A stretch of 64,000 nucleotides of DNA, taken from the NCBI RefSeq assembly GCF_015999265.1, contig NZ_JAEAGR010000007.1, forward strand, positions 1 through 64,000. Reading direction: 5' to 3'. The notes below the pieces were generated by a model. It did no database searches and was not told the DNA's origin. It saw nothing but the letters and a program-made list of their open reading frames with translations. The translations under genes were made by a program, and so were the position numbers. The stretch is from Mobilitalea sibirica. Lineage in GTDB: Bacteria > Bacillota > Clostridia > Lachnospirales > Lachnospiraceae. Within the stretch, counting starts at the first letter, position 1. Every line of letters starts with the position of its first letter. Shown one piece after another: positions 9,745-19,025 of the stretch.

Positions 9745-9985
9745 GGCGCACTTTTTACGTTACTGGTGTTTATCACACAATAGGTCTTTTAATAAGGTGT
9801 AATTATCATCCACCAGAGACACGTTTTCACTCGGATGCCGCTCATAGCGGTACTTAGGTTGTGACAGATAGAATCTGCCACAACCTAAGTACCGATGGCG
9901 GCAAACGGTCTCCTTATGGATGATAATTACACCCTATTCGCCTTTGTTAATGATGTGATAAAACTTACTGTTTTTTGAGTGCGCC
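9745..9985. repeat. 241-base intergenic long-hairpin element, copy 1
   Basis: The whole stretch folds as one imperfect palindrome. Outer arms are GGCGCAC (9745) and GTGCGCC (ending 9985). Next come GTTTATCACACA against TGTGATAAAAC, and then GGTGTAATTATCATCCA against TGGATGATAATTACACC. The apical arms are GCGGTACTTAGGTTGTG and CACAACCTAAGTACCG around a small CAGAT/ATCTG loop. It has no coding capacity. The apical motif AACCTAAGTAC recurs in the element near 20.5 kb, so this is a repeated element and not a simple terminator. From here to 10257 nothing else is seen. Confidence 0.8.
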
Positions 9986-10257
9986 GTCCTACTTTTAAGT
10001 TTTTATCAATTAAAACTTCCATTATATATCTAATGTAAAATTCCAGATAATGTTGGGTGCGTTTGTTAAGCATTTCTAGAGGAAATAAATTTAGAAGATT
10101 GTATAATATAATAATATAATCTAATAAATATTAGGATATGATTACATATCTGTTAATATCTGGTTTTTCGTTGACAGTTCATAATAGTCAATTTATAATA
10201 GTCATATTACTTATAAGATTAACCACCGGCTCTGAAGGGGTAGATTGGAGTTTTTGC

Positions 10258-11928
10258 ATGGAATTTTTATTTTATATTCTAATCGTTGTTCTTGGTTTGG
10301 TTATATGGAGCATCTTTAATGAAAATACTGTACTCAAAAGAATGAAACGGGACTTAAAAGAAAGATGGGGACAAGTACCGGAAGAAGAATATACTTCAGA
10401 GAAATTTGAATCTTTAAAAGCCTTTTACCAATCCATTATGGACGATCATCTAGATGTAGATGATATCACTTGGAATGACTTGGATATGGATGAAATTTAT
10501 AAAATTATGAACAATACACAATCCTCCGTTGGAGAAGAATATCTATATGCGCTTCTTCGCAAACCCTGTTTTTCAAATGAGGAATTAAAAGAGCGCAATC
10601 GTCTGATGAAATTCTTTCATGAGAATGAGGATTTAAGAATACAGTTACAGATGAAATTAAAACAAATCGGAAAGCTAAGACAGATATCAGTTTATGAATA
10701 TATGAGTCGTCTGGGAGATCAGGAAGCGAAAAGTAATTTCCCTCATTATCTGATGGCTTTTGGATTAATTCTATCCGTTGTTTTTATCTTTATCATTCCT
10801 CAGTTAGGTGGCGTTTTCACCTTCCTCTTTGTAGGTAATAATATATATCGGTATTATAAAAGAAAAGCAGAAATCGAGATGTATTTTACGGTGTTTGCCT
10901 ATCTGTTAAGATTTTTAAATCACATAAAGGGAATTGTAAAATTAGATATACCTGAACTTAGGTCTTATCTAGAAACCTTAAAGCAGGATAGCACTATATT
11001 TAACCGTTTTAAGAAAGGTGCCGGAATTGTCGTTTCACAAAACAACAGCGGAAACCTTTTTGATATGTTTTTAGATTATTTTCGAATGTTATTTCATTTA
11101 GACTTGATAAAATATAATTCTATGCTTAGTTTTTTCAAATCAAACCGACAAATATTACAACGTATTTATATTAACATAGGATTTTTAGACAGTATGATTG
11201 CCTCTGCATCTTTTCGTGCTTGGCTCGTGTATTACAGTGAACCCATACTTACAAAGGACACCAATCCAAAGCTTAGAGTAGAGCAATTATACCATCCCTT
11301 ATTGGAGGCTCCGGTATCTAATTCCATTAACGAGAATAGAAGTGTATTGCTTACCGGCTCAAATGCCTCCGGTAAATCTACCTTTATAAAAACCCTGGCA
11401 ATCAATGCCGTGTTATCACAAACCATTTATACCTCCATCAGTAAGGAGTATAAGGCCAGCTTTTTTATCATCTTCTCATCCATGGCCTTAAGAGACAGCA
11501 TCTTTCGAAATGAAAGCTATTATATTGTAGAGATAAAATCTCTTAAACGGATATTAGATCGGATTAACAAAGATATTCCTATGCTTTGTTTTATTGATGA
11601 GGTACTACGAGGTACCAATACCTTAGAGCGAATTGCAGCCTCTTCAAGGATATTGGCTTCCTTGGCTAAAAAGAATACCCTATGTTTTGCGGCTACCCAT
11701 GATATTGAACTAACCTATATTCTGGAAACATATTATTCAAATTATCATTTCCAGGAAAAGATTGTAGAGCATCAGATCTTATTTGATTATATTCTGTATT
11801 CAGGTAGAGCTGTTTCTAAGAATGCGATAAAGTTACTTGGTTTGTTGGGGTACTCACAGGATATTATATCTGCCGCTGAACAGGCAGCGAAAGATTTCCA
11901 GACGAATGGAGAATGGAATAAGCTCTAA
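10258..11928 (+). CDS. membrane-anchored MutS-like ATPase (MutS domain V protein)
   Basis: About 556 residues from ATG 10258, which has TTGGAG seven bases upstream; the frame is open to 10138 but has no better start. A hydrophobic helix lies at the extreme N-terminus (LFYILIVVLGLVIWSIF) and a hydrophobic pair near residues 165-195. The C-terminal third is a MutS-type ABC ATPase: Walker A GSNASGKST near 367, Walker B CFIDEVLRGTN near 442, then AATHDIEL. The mismatch-binding and connector domains of true MutS and the Smr nuclease of MutS2 are absent. Family members are annotated as DNA mismatch repair protein MutS, but a membrane MutS ATPase is unlikely to do classical repair. Proximity to the real mutS-mutL may be coincidental. 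Confidence 0.8.
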   Translation: MEFLFYILIVVLGLVIWSIFNENTVLKRMKRDLKERWGQVPEEEYTSEKFESLKAFYQSIMDDHLDVDDITWNDLDMDEIYKIMNNTQSSVGEEYLYALLRKPCFSNEELKERNRLMKFFHENEDLRIQLQMKLKQIGKLRQISVYEYMSRLGDQEAKSNFPHYLMAFGLILSVVFIFIIPQLGGVFTFLFVGNNIYRYYKRKAEIEMYFTVFAYLLRFLNHIKGIVKLDIPELRSYLETLKQDSTIFNRFKKGAGIVVSQNNSGNLFDMFLDYFRMLFHLDLIKYNSMLSFFKSNRQILQRIYINIGFLDSMIASASFRAWLVYYSEPILTKDTNPKLRVEQLYHPLLEAPVSNSINENRSVLLTGSNASGKSTFIKTLAINAVLSQTIYTSISKEYKASFFIIFSSMALRDSIFRNESYYIVEIKSLKRILDRINKDIPMLCFIDEVLRGTNTLERIAASSRILASLAKKNTLCFAATHDIELTYILETYYSNYHFQEKIVEHQILFDYILYSGRAVSKNAIKLLGLLGYSQDIISAAEQAAKDFQTNGEWNKL

Positions 11929-12116
11929 TATTGCATATCCCAGTATATAAACAGAGTAAAACTAGCAGTATAGATTAAAGTAATAAAAATAGAAAATGAA
12001 ACAACGTTAGAATTAACATCTAATTAGATAAGAAACGTGATAAATGATAAGATAATTAACATATAAGAGTGTATTTAACAAACTTAGAATAAAATCAGAA
12101 TTAGCGGAGGATAACA

Positions 12117-12593
12117 ATGGATGTAACAATATACACCGACGGTTCAGCCAGGGGCAACCCCGACGGTCCTGGAGGATATGGAACAATTGTGGTATATGTC
12201 GACCCCAAGGGGAATGAACATAGAAGAGAGTATAGTGCAGGTTATAAAAAGACTACCAATAACCGTATGGAACTCATGGCTGCTATTATTGGTTTGGAAG
12301 CACTTACTAAGCCCTGTAACGTTTCTCTTTACTCCGATTCCCAATACCTTGTCAAAGCATTCAATGAGCACTGGCTCGAAGGTTGGATCAAAAAAGGTTG
12401 GAAGAGAGGTAAGAATGAACCGGTTAAAAATGTGGACTTATGGAAGCGGCTCTTAAAAGCTGTGGAACCCCATCAAGTAACCTTTCACTGGGTCAAGGGA
12501 CATAACGGACATCCTATGAATGAACGCTGTGATGAATTAGCCACTACGGCAGCGGACGGAACGGATCTTATGGATGATGTTATTGTCGAATAA
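12117..12593 (+). CDS. rnhA: ribonuclease HI
   Basis: This 158-residue protein is a complete type 1 RNase H, degrading the RNA strand of RNA-DNA hybrids with two magnesium ions. The catalytic carboxylates are visible: Asp in YTDGSARGNPDGPGGYG, Glu in NRMELMAAI, Asp in YSDSQYLVKAF and Asp in NERCDELAT, together with the histidine-bearing VKGHNGH loop. It includes the basic-protrusion helix (WIKKGWKRGKNEPVKN) that helps bind hybrids. AGCGGAGG precedes the ATG and a terminator follows, so it is probably monocistronic. Confidence 0.95.
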   Translation: MDVTIYTDGSARGNPDGPGGYGTIVVYVDPKGNEHRREYSAGYKKTTNNRMELMAAIIGLEALTKPCNVSLYSDSQYLVKAFNEHWLEGWIKKGWKRGKNEPVKNVDLWKRLLKAVEPHQVTFHWVKGHNGHPMNERCDELATTAADGTDLMDDVIVE

Positions 12594-12601
12594 TGAAAGC
12601 A

Positions 12602-12652
12602 AAACCATTGCAATTAGATGACGGTATGTTATAATTGTAATGGTTTATTTTT
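12602..12652 (+). terminator. intrinsic terminator after rnhA
   Basis: The arms AAACCATTGCAATTA (12602-12616) and TAATTGTAATGGTTT (12632-12646) pair with one mismatch and are followed by ATTTTT. Confidence 0.75.
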
Positions 12653-12769
12653 AGTAATAGAAATTACGTCCAATTACATAAAATGCACTCGCACCGGATG
12701 TTAGCAGTGCGATTTTGGAAATTCACTTTTTGATAATTTTTTTATTCAAAAACGAAAGGAACGTTACCA

Positions 12770-15481
12770 ATGACTCAGCTTACTCCCCTGATGCAGCAAT
12801 ATATGCAGATTAAGGATCAATATAAAGATTGTATTTTATTCTATCGCTTAGGCGATTTTTATGAAATGTTTTTTGAGGATGCCATTACCTGCTCAAAGGA
12901 GCTGGAGATTGCCCTGACCGGTAAAAATATAGGTCAGGAGGAGAGAGCTCCTATGTGCGGCGTTCCCTACCATGCTGTAGATAATTATCTAAGTAAACTG
13001 GTAAGCCGAGGCTATCGGGTTGCCATCTGTGAACAGGTAGAAGACCCAAAAGCAGCCAAAGGACTTGTAAAACGTGAAGTGGTCCGTATCGTTACTCCGG
13101 GAACGAATCTGAACACGCAGGTTTTGGACGAAACAAGAAATAACTACCTGATGGCAATTGTACATACAACCAACGCTTACGGAATTTCAATTGTAGATGT
13201 TACAACCGGAGATTATTTTGTTACAGAGGTTGATAACAGTCGTAAGCTGATGGATGAAATCTATAAATGGTCTCCATCTGAAATCATATGCAATGATACT
13301 TTTTTTGTATCCGGCATTGATATAGATGCCATTAAAAATATCAATCAATTAGCCTTATCTCCCTTGGAGCCTTGGTACTTTGACGACGATTTGTGTGTAA
13401 GAGCCTTAAAAGAACATTTTAACGTGGCTGCCTTGGAGGGTCTTGGTTTAAAGGATTATACCATAGGAGTTATCGCGGCAGGCTGTATCATGCAGTTTCT
13501 TAGAGAAACCCAGAAAAGCTCCTTATCCCATATTACAAAGCTAAGCCCATACACTTATGAAAAGTTTATGTTACTTGATAGTTCCACAGTGCGCAATTTG
13601 GAACTAACAGAAACAATTAGGGAAAAGCAAAAAAGAGGTTCTCTTTTATGGGTTTTAGATAAAACCAAAACAGCCATGGGCGCCCGTCTGTTACGAAGCT
13701 ACATGGAACAGCCCCTCATTGATTATGATTTAATCAATCAAAGACTGGAGGCTGTCAGTCAGCTGAAAGAGAATATGATATCAAGGGAGGAGATTAGAGA
13801 ATACTTAAATCCAATCTATGATTTAGAGCGACTGATGAGTAAAATAAGCTATAACAGTGCCAATCCCAGAGATCTGATTGCATTTAAATCATCCCTGTCC
13901 ATGCTCCCTCATATCAAATTTCTTATGAAAAGCTTTGATACCACACTTCTTCAGAATATATATGTAGAACTGGACAGTTTAGAAGATATTCATCAACTGA
14001 TTGAGGAATCCATCGCAGAAGAGCCTCCCCTTAATGTGAAAGAAGGGGGTATTATAAAAGAAGGTTTCCATGAAGAAGTGGACCGCCTGCGTAAAGCGAA
14101 AACCGAAGGTAAGAACTGGTTAATGGAACTTGAAGCCAAGGAGAAGGAAGCGACAGGAATCAAGAATTTAAAGATAAAATATAATCGCGTGTTCGGCTAT
14201 TACCTGGAAGTAACAAACTCCTATCAAAACCTAGTTCCGGATAATTGGGTTCGTAAACAGACCTTAGCCAATGCCGAACGTTATACTACCACGGAGCTTA
14301 AGGAACTGGAAGATATCATTCTGGGTGCTGAGGACAAATTATTCTCCTTAGAATACGATCTTTTTTGTGAAATACGAGACCGAATAGGTCTGGAAGTAAA
14401 ACGGATTCAAAAAACCGCTAAGGCAATCGCAAAAATTGATGTTTATGCATCTTTGGCTGTAGTAGCAGAACAGAATAACTACGTAAAACCTGCCATGAAT
14501 ACCAGTGGTTCTATCATCATTAAAAACGGTAGACATCCGGTGGTAGAACGAATGATTTCTCATGATATGTTTGTATCCAATGATACTTTACTTGATAATA
14601 AGAATAATCGTATTTCCATTATTACCGGTCCTAATATGGCAGGAAAATCTACTTATATGAGACAGACCGCATTAATTGTTTTGATGGCACAGGTAGGTAG
14701 TTTCGTACCGGCGGACAACGCAGAAATTGGAATTGTTGACCGTATCTTCACCAGAGTCGGTGCCTCAGATGACCTTGCCAGTGGCCAAAGTACCTTTATG
14801 GTAGAGATGACCGAAGTAGCGAACATTCTAAGAAATGCTACAAAGAATAGTCTGTTAATACTGGATGAAATCGGAAGAGGAACCAGTACCTTTGACGGAC
14901 TCAGTATTGCCTGGGCGGTAGTTGAGCACATCAGCAATACCTCCTTATTGGGTGCCAAGACTCTATTTGCCACTCATTATCATGAACTGACAGAATTGGA
15001 AGGTAGGCTTGAGGGAGTTACTAATTATTGTATCGCCGTGAAGGAACAGGGAGATGATATCGTATTCCTTCGAAAGATCGTAAAGGGCGGTGCAGACAAA
15101 AGCTATGGTATCCAGGTGGCGAAACTGGCAGGAGTACCGACAGGAGTGTTACGGCGTGCAACCGAAATTGCCAATGAACTTTCCGGCAATGACCTTGCAT
15201 TAAAAGCGAAAAATTTGTCTGCCGGTGAGATGGTCTTATCGCAAGAAGAATTTATTCAAGAACAATTATTATTGGATGAATTAATCGAAGTAGCTGAAGA
15301 AAAAGTCTCTGACAAAAAGAAGGGTAAGAATTCATTTTCAAATCAGCTTTCTTTATTTTCCGTATCAGGGAATGAGGATATCATTATGGAAATCAGGGAT
15401 ATGGATTTGGTAAGATTAACCCCGATCGATGCCTTAAACAAGCTGTATCAACTTCAAAAAAGAGTAAAAGACCAGATTTAA
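12770..15481 (+). CDS. mutS: DNA mismatch repair protein MutS
   Basis: This 903-residue protein has all MutS1 domains. The mismatch-reading domain begins PLMQQYMQIKDQYKDCILFYRLGDFYEMF, with the Phe-x-Glu wedge in FYEMF. Connector, lever and clamp domains follow. The ATPase has Walker A GPNMAGKST, the DLASGQSTFMVEM block, Walker B LLILDEIGRGTSTFDG and ATHYHEL. The C-terminus has a helix-turn-helix/tetramerisation segment and the QLSLF box that binds the beta sliding clamp. MutS recognises mismatches and recruits MutL, encoded 99 bases downstream. The start has AAAGGA before the ATG. No oddities. Confidence 0.97.
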   Translation: MTQLTPLMQQYMQIKDQYKDCILFYRLGDFYEMFFEDAITCSKELEIALTGKNIGQEERAPMCGVPYHAVDNYLSKLVSRGYRVAICEQVEDPKAAKGLVKREVVRIVTPGTNLNTQVLDETRNNYLMAIVHTTNAYGISIVDVTTGDYFVTEVDNSRKLMDEIYKWSPSEIICNDTFFVSGIDIDAIKNINQLALSPLEPWYFDDDLCVRALKEHFNVAALEGLGLKDYTIGVIAAGCIMQFLRETQKSSLSHITKLSPYTYEKFMLLDSSTVRNLELTETIREKQKRGSLLWVLDKTKTAMGARLLRSYMEQPLIDYDLINQRLEAVSQLKENMISREEIREYLNPIYDLERLMSKISYNSANPRDLIAFKSSLSMLPHIKFLMKSFDTTLLQNIYVELDSLEDIHQLIEESIAEEPPLNVKEGGIIKEGFHEEVDRLRKAKTEGKNWLMELEAKEKEATGIKNLKIKYNRVFGYYLEVTNSYQNLVPDNWVRKQTLANAERYTTTELKELEDIILGAEDKLFSLEYDLFCEIRDRIGLEVKRIQKTAKAIAKIDVYASLAVVAEQNNYVKPAMNTSGSIIIKNGRHPVVERMISHDMFVSNDTLLDNKNNRISIITGPNMAGKSTYMRQTALIVLMAQVGSFVPADNAEIGIVDRIFTRVGASDDLASGQSTFMVEMTEVANILRNATKNSLLILDEIGRGTSTFDGLSIAWAVVEHISNTSLLGAKTLFATHYHELTELEGRLEGVTNYCIAVKEQGDDIVFLRKIVKGGADKSYGIQVAKLAGVPTGVLRRATEIANELSGNDLALKAKNLSAGEMVLSQEEFIQEQLLLDELIEVAEEKVSDKKKGKNSFSNQLSLFSVSGNEDIIMEIRDMDLVRLTPIDALNKLYQLQKRVKDQI

Positions 15482-15580
15482 TAGATGTAGGAGTAGCCAG
15501 CCGCTTTATCTTGTCAAAAAATCAATAAAAAAATCATATATACATTGATTAATCCAAAAAGAAAGGTAGGAGATAACAAA

Positions 15581-17563
15581 ATGCCATTCATACATGTATT
15601 AGATGAACCTACCATTAATCAAATCGCCGCCGGCGAAGTCGTTGAGCGCCCTAGTGCCGTAGTTAAGGAACTGGTGGAGAACGCAGTGGATGCCGGTTCC
15701 ACCGCAATCACTGTGGAAATAAAAGAAGGCGGTTTAAGCTTGATCCGAATTACAGATAATGGTGCAGGAATCGCAAAGGAGGACATTCCTATGGCGTTTC
15801 TTCGTCATGCCACCAGTAAAATCCGAACAGCGCAAGATCTTCTATCCGTAACAAGCCTTGGCTTTCGTGGAGAGGCTTTGTCAAGTATAGCTGCCGTTTC
15901 TCAGGTGGAACTGATTACAAAAACATCTTCTTCCTTAAACGGCTATCGGTATATCATAGAAGGTGGTGACGAAAAATCCTTGGAGGAGATTGGGAGTCCC
16001 GGAGGTACAACAATCCTTATAAGGAACCTGTTTTACAACACGCCGGCCAGAAGAAAGTTTCTTAAATCAGCCGTTACAGAAGCAGGTTATATCAGTGACC
16101 TGATGGAACGACTTATGGTTTCCCATCCTGATATCTCTTTTAAATATATAGTAAATAATCAAGTTAAGTTGCAATCTTCCGGCAATAATAATATAAAAGA
16201 TATTCTTTATAATATATACGGCAGGGATATAACGAAGGAAATATTGCCGTTACATTATGAATCCAATGAATTAAAAATCACCGGTTTTATTGGAAAGCCT
16301 ATGATTAATCGCGGAAATCGTATGTATGAGAATTATTTTATTAACGGAAGATATATCAAAAGCAATGTTATAACAAAAGCAATCGAAGAAGCATATAAAC
16401 CGTTTTTAATGCAGCACAAATATCCCTTTACTTCCCTATACTATGAAATCGACCCTAACACAATTGATGTTAATGTACATCCTCAGAAATTAGAGATACG
16501 GTTAAAAAATAATGAAACGGTTTATCAGGCTACTGTAGATGCCATAAGAGATATCTTATCCGGCAAAGAAATGATACCAAAGGTTACCTTAACAAAAGAG
16601 GAAACAAATGAAGAGCAAGCCACAAAGCTTCCGGAACCCTTTGAAGAAATCCGTAGAAAGCTTGTTCTGGAGCCAATGCATAACAAGAAATCCCCTCAAA
16701 ATTTCGATAGTCATGGAGTAAACGCTAACTTTAATGGAAATTCCTTTAAAAATACTTCATTCGATAAATCTAGTGTTGGATATCATAACAGCTCCTACAA
16801 TGCAGTACCTACCTCAGGGGATGAAGCACATAATTCTTCTTCAGATCAATCCCTTTTAGATCATTCTCCTACAGAATCAGTAGTAAAAGAAGATATCGCG
16901 TACGGTGAAACAAAGCAGTTAAATCTGTTTACTGAGGATAATCCTACAAAAGAAGAGAAGTTTTTATCAAAGACTTCCTTCGAGGAGCACAAAATCATCG
17001 GTCAGGTATTTTCAACATATTGGTTGGTGGAATACAAAAAAGAACTATATATCATTGACCAACATGCTGCCCATGAAAAGGTTTTATACGAAAAGATTAT
17101 GGCCGCTGCAAAAGATAAAATCTATAGTTCGCAACAATTACTTCCACCAATTGTTCTTACCTTAACTCTTCGGGAGCAGGAGGTTTTACAAAAGCACGAA
17201 GAGTTTCTGAAGCAAATCGGCTATGAATTTGAACCCTTTGGAGGAAACGAATATTCTGTTCGGGCCGTTCCCGCTGATTTATTCGGGTTGTCTGAGAAAG
17301 AATTGATCTTGGAATTTATCGATGAACTGGCTGAGAGTCTTGTGAACAATACACCGAATCCTTCCTCCATATTGGAACGGGTAGCCTCTCTTTCCTGTAA
17401 GGCAGCGGTAAAGGCAAACCACAAATTCTCCTTACATGAGGCCACTGCATTGATTAAAGATCTGTTAACACTGGAAAATCCATATCATTGTCCCCATGGC
17501 AGGCCTGTGATTATTTCTATGAGCCAATATGAGCTTGAGAAGAAATTCAAGAGAATTCTTTAA
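15581..17563 (+). CDS. mutL: DNA mismatch repair protein MutL, endonuclease type
   Basis: About 660 residues from ATG 15581, which has TAGGAG upstream; the frame is open to a TTG at 15545 without a ribosome site. The N-terminal GHKL ATPase has IAAGEVVERPSAVVKELVENAVDAG, the DNGAGI loop and LGFRGEAL. A serine/asparagine-rich linker spans about residues 345-440. The C-terminal domain carries DQHAAHEKVLYEK, the metal-binding endonuclease motif of bacteria that lack MutH, plus SCKAAVKANH and CPHGRP, which complete the zinc site. The QLNLF box before it would contact the beta clamp. It nicks the new strand after MutS finds a mismatch and is co-transcribed with mutS. Confidence 0.96.
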   Translation: MPFIHVLDEPTINQIAAGEVVERPSAVVKELVENAVDAGSTAITVEIKEGGLSLIRITDNGAGIAKEDIPMAFLRHATSKIRTAQDLLSVTSLGFRGEALSSIAAVSQVELITKTSSSLNGYRYIIEGGDEKSLEEIGSPGGTTILIRNLFYNTPARRKFLKSAVTEAGYISDLMERLMVSHPDISFKYIVNNQVKLQSSGNNNIKDILYNIYGRDITKEILPLHYESNELKITGFIGKPMINRGNRMYENYFINGRYIKSNVITKAIEEAYKPFLMQHKYPFTSLYYEIDPNTIDVNVHPQKLEIRLKNNETVYQATVDAIRDILSGKEMIPKVTLTKEETNEEQATKLPEPFEEIRRKLVLEPMHNKKSPQNFDSHGVNANFNGNSFKNTSFDKSSVGYHNSSYNAVPTSGDEAHNSSSDQSLLDHSPTESVVKEDIAYGETKQLNLFTEDNPTKEEKFLSKTSFEEHKIIGQVFSTYWLVEYKKELYIIDQHAAHEKVLYEKIMAAAKDKIYSSQQLLPPIVLTLTLREQEVLQKHEEFLKQIGYEFEPFGGNEYSVRAVPADLFGLSEKELILEFIDELAESLVNNTPNPSSILERVASLSCKAAVKANHKFSLHEATALIKDLLTLENPYHCPHGRPVIISMSQYELEKKFKRIL

Positions 17564-17660
17564 CTTATGTATGAGCTTACAAAGTAGTTGCTACATTAAG
17601 CTGTTATTGTATGAATTTTTATTATGTTTTAAATGTTTTTATATATAGGTAAGTTTTTTA

Positions 17661-17745
17661 TTTAGAATGTTCTTGTATTTAGAATGTTTTTGTATTTAGA
17701 ATGTTTTTGTATTTGGAATGTTTTTGAATATAGTTGATTTTTGTA
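17661..17745. repeat. five tandem 17-bp AT-rich repeats
   Basis: The unit TTTAGAATGTTTTTGTA occurs in five consecutive copies with one to several changes, decaying into similar AT-rich sequence to about 17815. The whole 324-base gap between mutL and miaA has no gene. The copies lie upstream of miaA and could vary in number by slippage. No promoter is obvious. Confidence 0.7.
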
Positions 17746-17887
17746 TTTAATATTTTTTAAGATATATAATGTATTTATATCTAATATGTTTTTGTATTTA
17801 TATTTAATTTTTTTAAAATATATTTTAGGTGATAGTTAATCTTATGATATGCGGGAGCTACCATAAGCAACAACATGGAGAGTTTAT

Positions 17888-18856
17888 ATGGATAAAAAAC
17901 CTTTGATCATCTTAACCGGACCTACTTCCGTCGGTAAAACAGCCCTTTCCATCCATCTTGCCAAAGCAGTGAATGGAGAGATTATTTCAGCTGATTCCAT
18001 GCAGGTTTATCGATCGATGGATATTGGTACTGCTAAGATAACTGCCGAAGAGATGGATGGTATTCCTCATTATTTGATTGATGAGTTTGATCCGGATGAA
18101 GATTTTAACGTGGTTAGATTTCAACAATTTGCCAAAGAATATTTAAATCAAATACATGAAAAAGGCAAAATACCGATTTTAGTTGGCGGTACCGGCTTTT
18201 ATATACAGGCAGTGTTATATGATATTGATTTTACTAAGAATGAAATTAATACCACTTATCGAGAAGAACTGGAACAGTTAGCTAAGGATAGGGGAGGAGA
18301 GTACCTCCATCAGCTTTTAAAAAAGACGGATCCGGATAGTGCCGAGGCTATTCATCCGAATAATATAAAGCGGATCATCCGTGCTCTGGAATATGCTAAG
18401 CTGACCGGTAGCAAGATCTCCGTTCACAATCAAAAACAAAGAGAGAAGAAATCCCCCTATAGCCATTGCTACTTTGTATTAACTAAAGACAGGGCAAAGC
18501 TTTACGATACCATCAATAAACGGGTTGATATTATGATCGATAGGGGACTTCTTGATGAAGTAAAAGCTCTGTTAAATCGCGGCTATACAAAAGATATGGT
18601 ATCCATGCAGGGACTGGGATATAAGGAACTTATCGCTTATCTGGAAGGTGAAACCACCTTGGAGGAGGCCATAGATATCCTTAAGAGGGATACCAGGCAT
18701 TATGCCAAAAGACAACTCACCTGGTTTAAACGGGAGAAGGATGTAATTTGGATTGATAAGGACCACTATCAGGATGATTCTGACATTCTTGATTTTATGA
18801 TTCAACAGTTACTGAATCGAAATGTAATACAAGAATATGATCATAATGTGACTTAA
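17888..18856 (+). CDS. miaA: tRNA dimethylallyltransferase
   Basis: The 322 residues match MiaA, which adds a dimethylallyl group to A37 of tRNAs reading UNN codons. The P-loop is GPTSVGKTAL near the N-terminus, followed by SADSMQVYRSMDIGTAK with the catalytic aspartate and the DxxQ tRNA-contact residues. LVGGTGFYIQAV and the C-terminal RQLTWFKRE are also intact. ATG has GGAG upstream. The mutS-mutL-miaA order is common in Firmicutes. No hfq follows. Confidence 0.96.
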   Translation: MDKKPLIILTGPTSVGKTALSIHLAKAVNGEIISADSMQVYRSMDIGTAKITAEEMDGIPHYLIDEFDPDEDFNVVRFQQFAKEYLNQIHEKGKIPILVGGTGFYIQAVLYDIDFTKNEINTTYREELEQLAKDRGGEYLHQLLKKTDPDSAEAIHPNNIKRIIRALEYAKLTGSKISVHNQKQREKKSPYSHCYFVLTKDRAKLYDTINKRVDIMIDRGLLDEVKALLNRGYTKDMVSMQGLGYKELIAYLEGETTLEEAIDILKRDTRHYAKRQLTWFKREKDVIWIDKDHYQDDSDILDFMIQQLLNRNVIQEYDHNVT

Positions 18857-19025
18857 TATTATTATGTTAACCGATTGGTTTGTAACGCGAATTCAATAAC
18901 TAAACAACATAGCCAGATAAAGATAATACTCATCCGTTAATCATACTTTTGGGTATTTACTTAAAGCACTTAATCACATTTTCAATTCTATGAGTGATTA
19001 TGTAAGATATTAGGAGGATTTAAAC

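Noticed and set aside
12178-12456. 92-codon frame inside rnhA
   Set aside because: Out-of-frame shadow of a clearly conserved RNase H.
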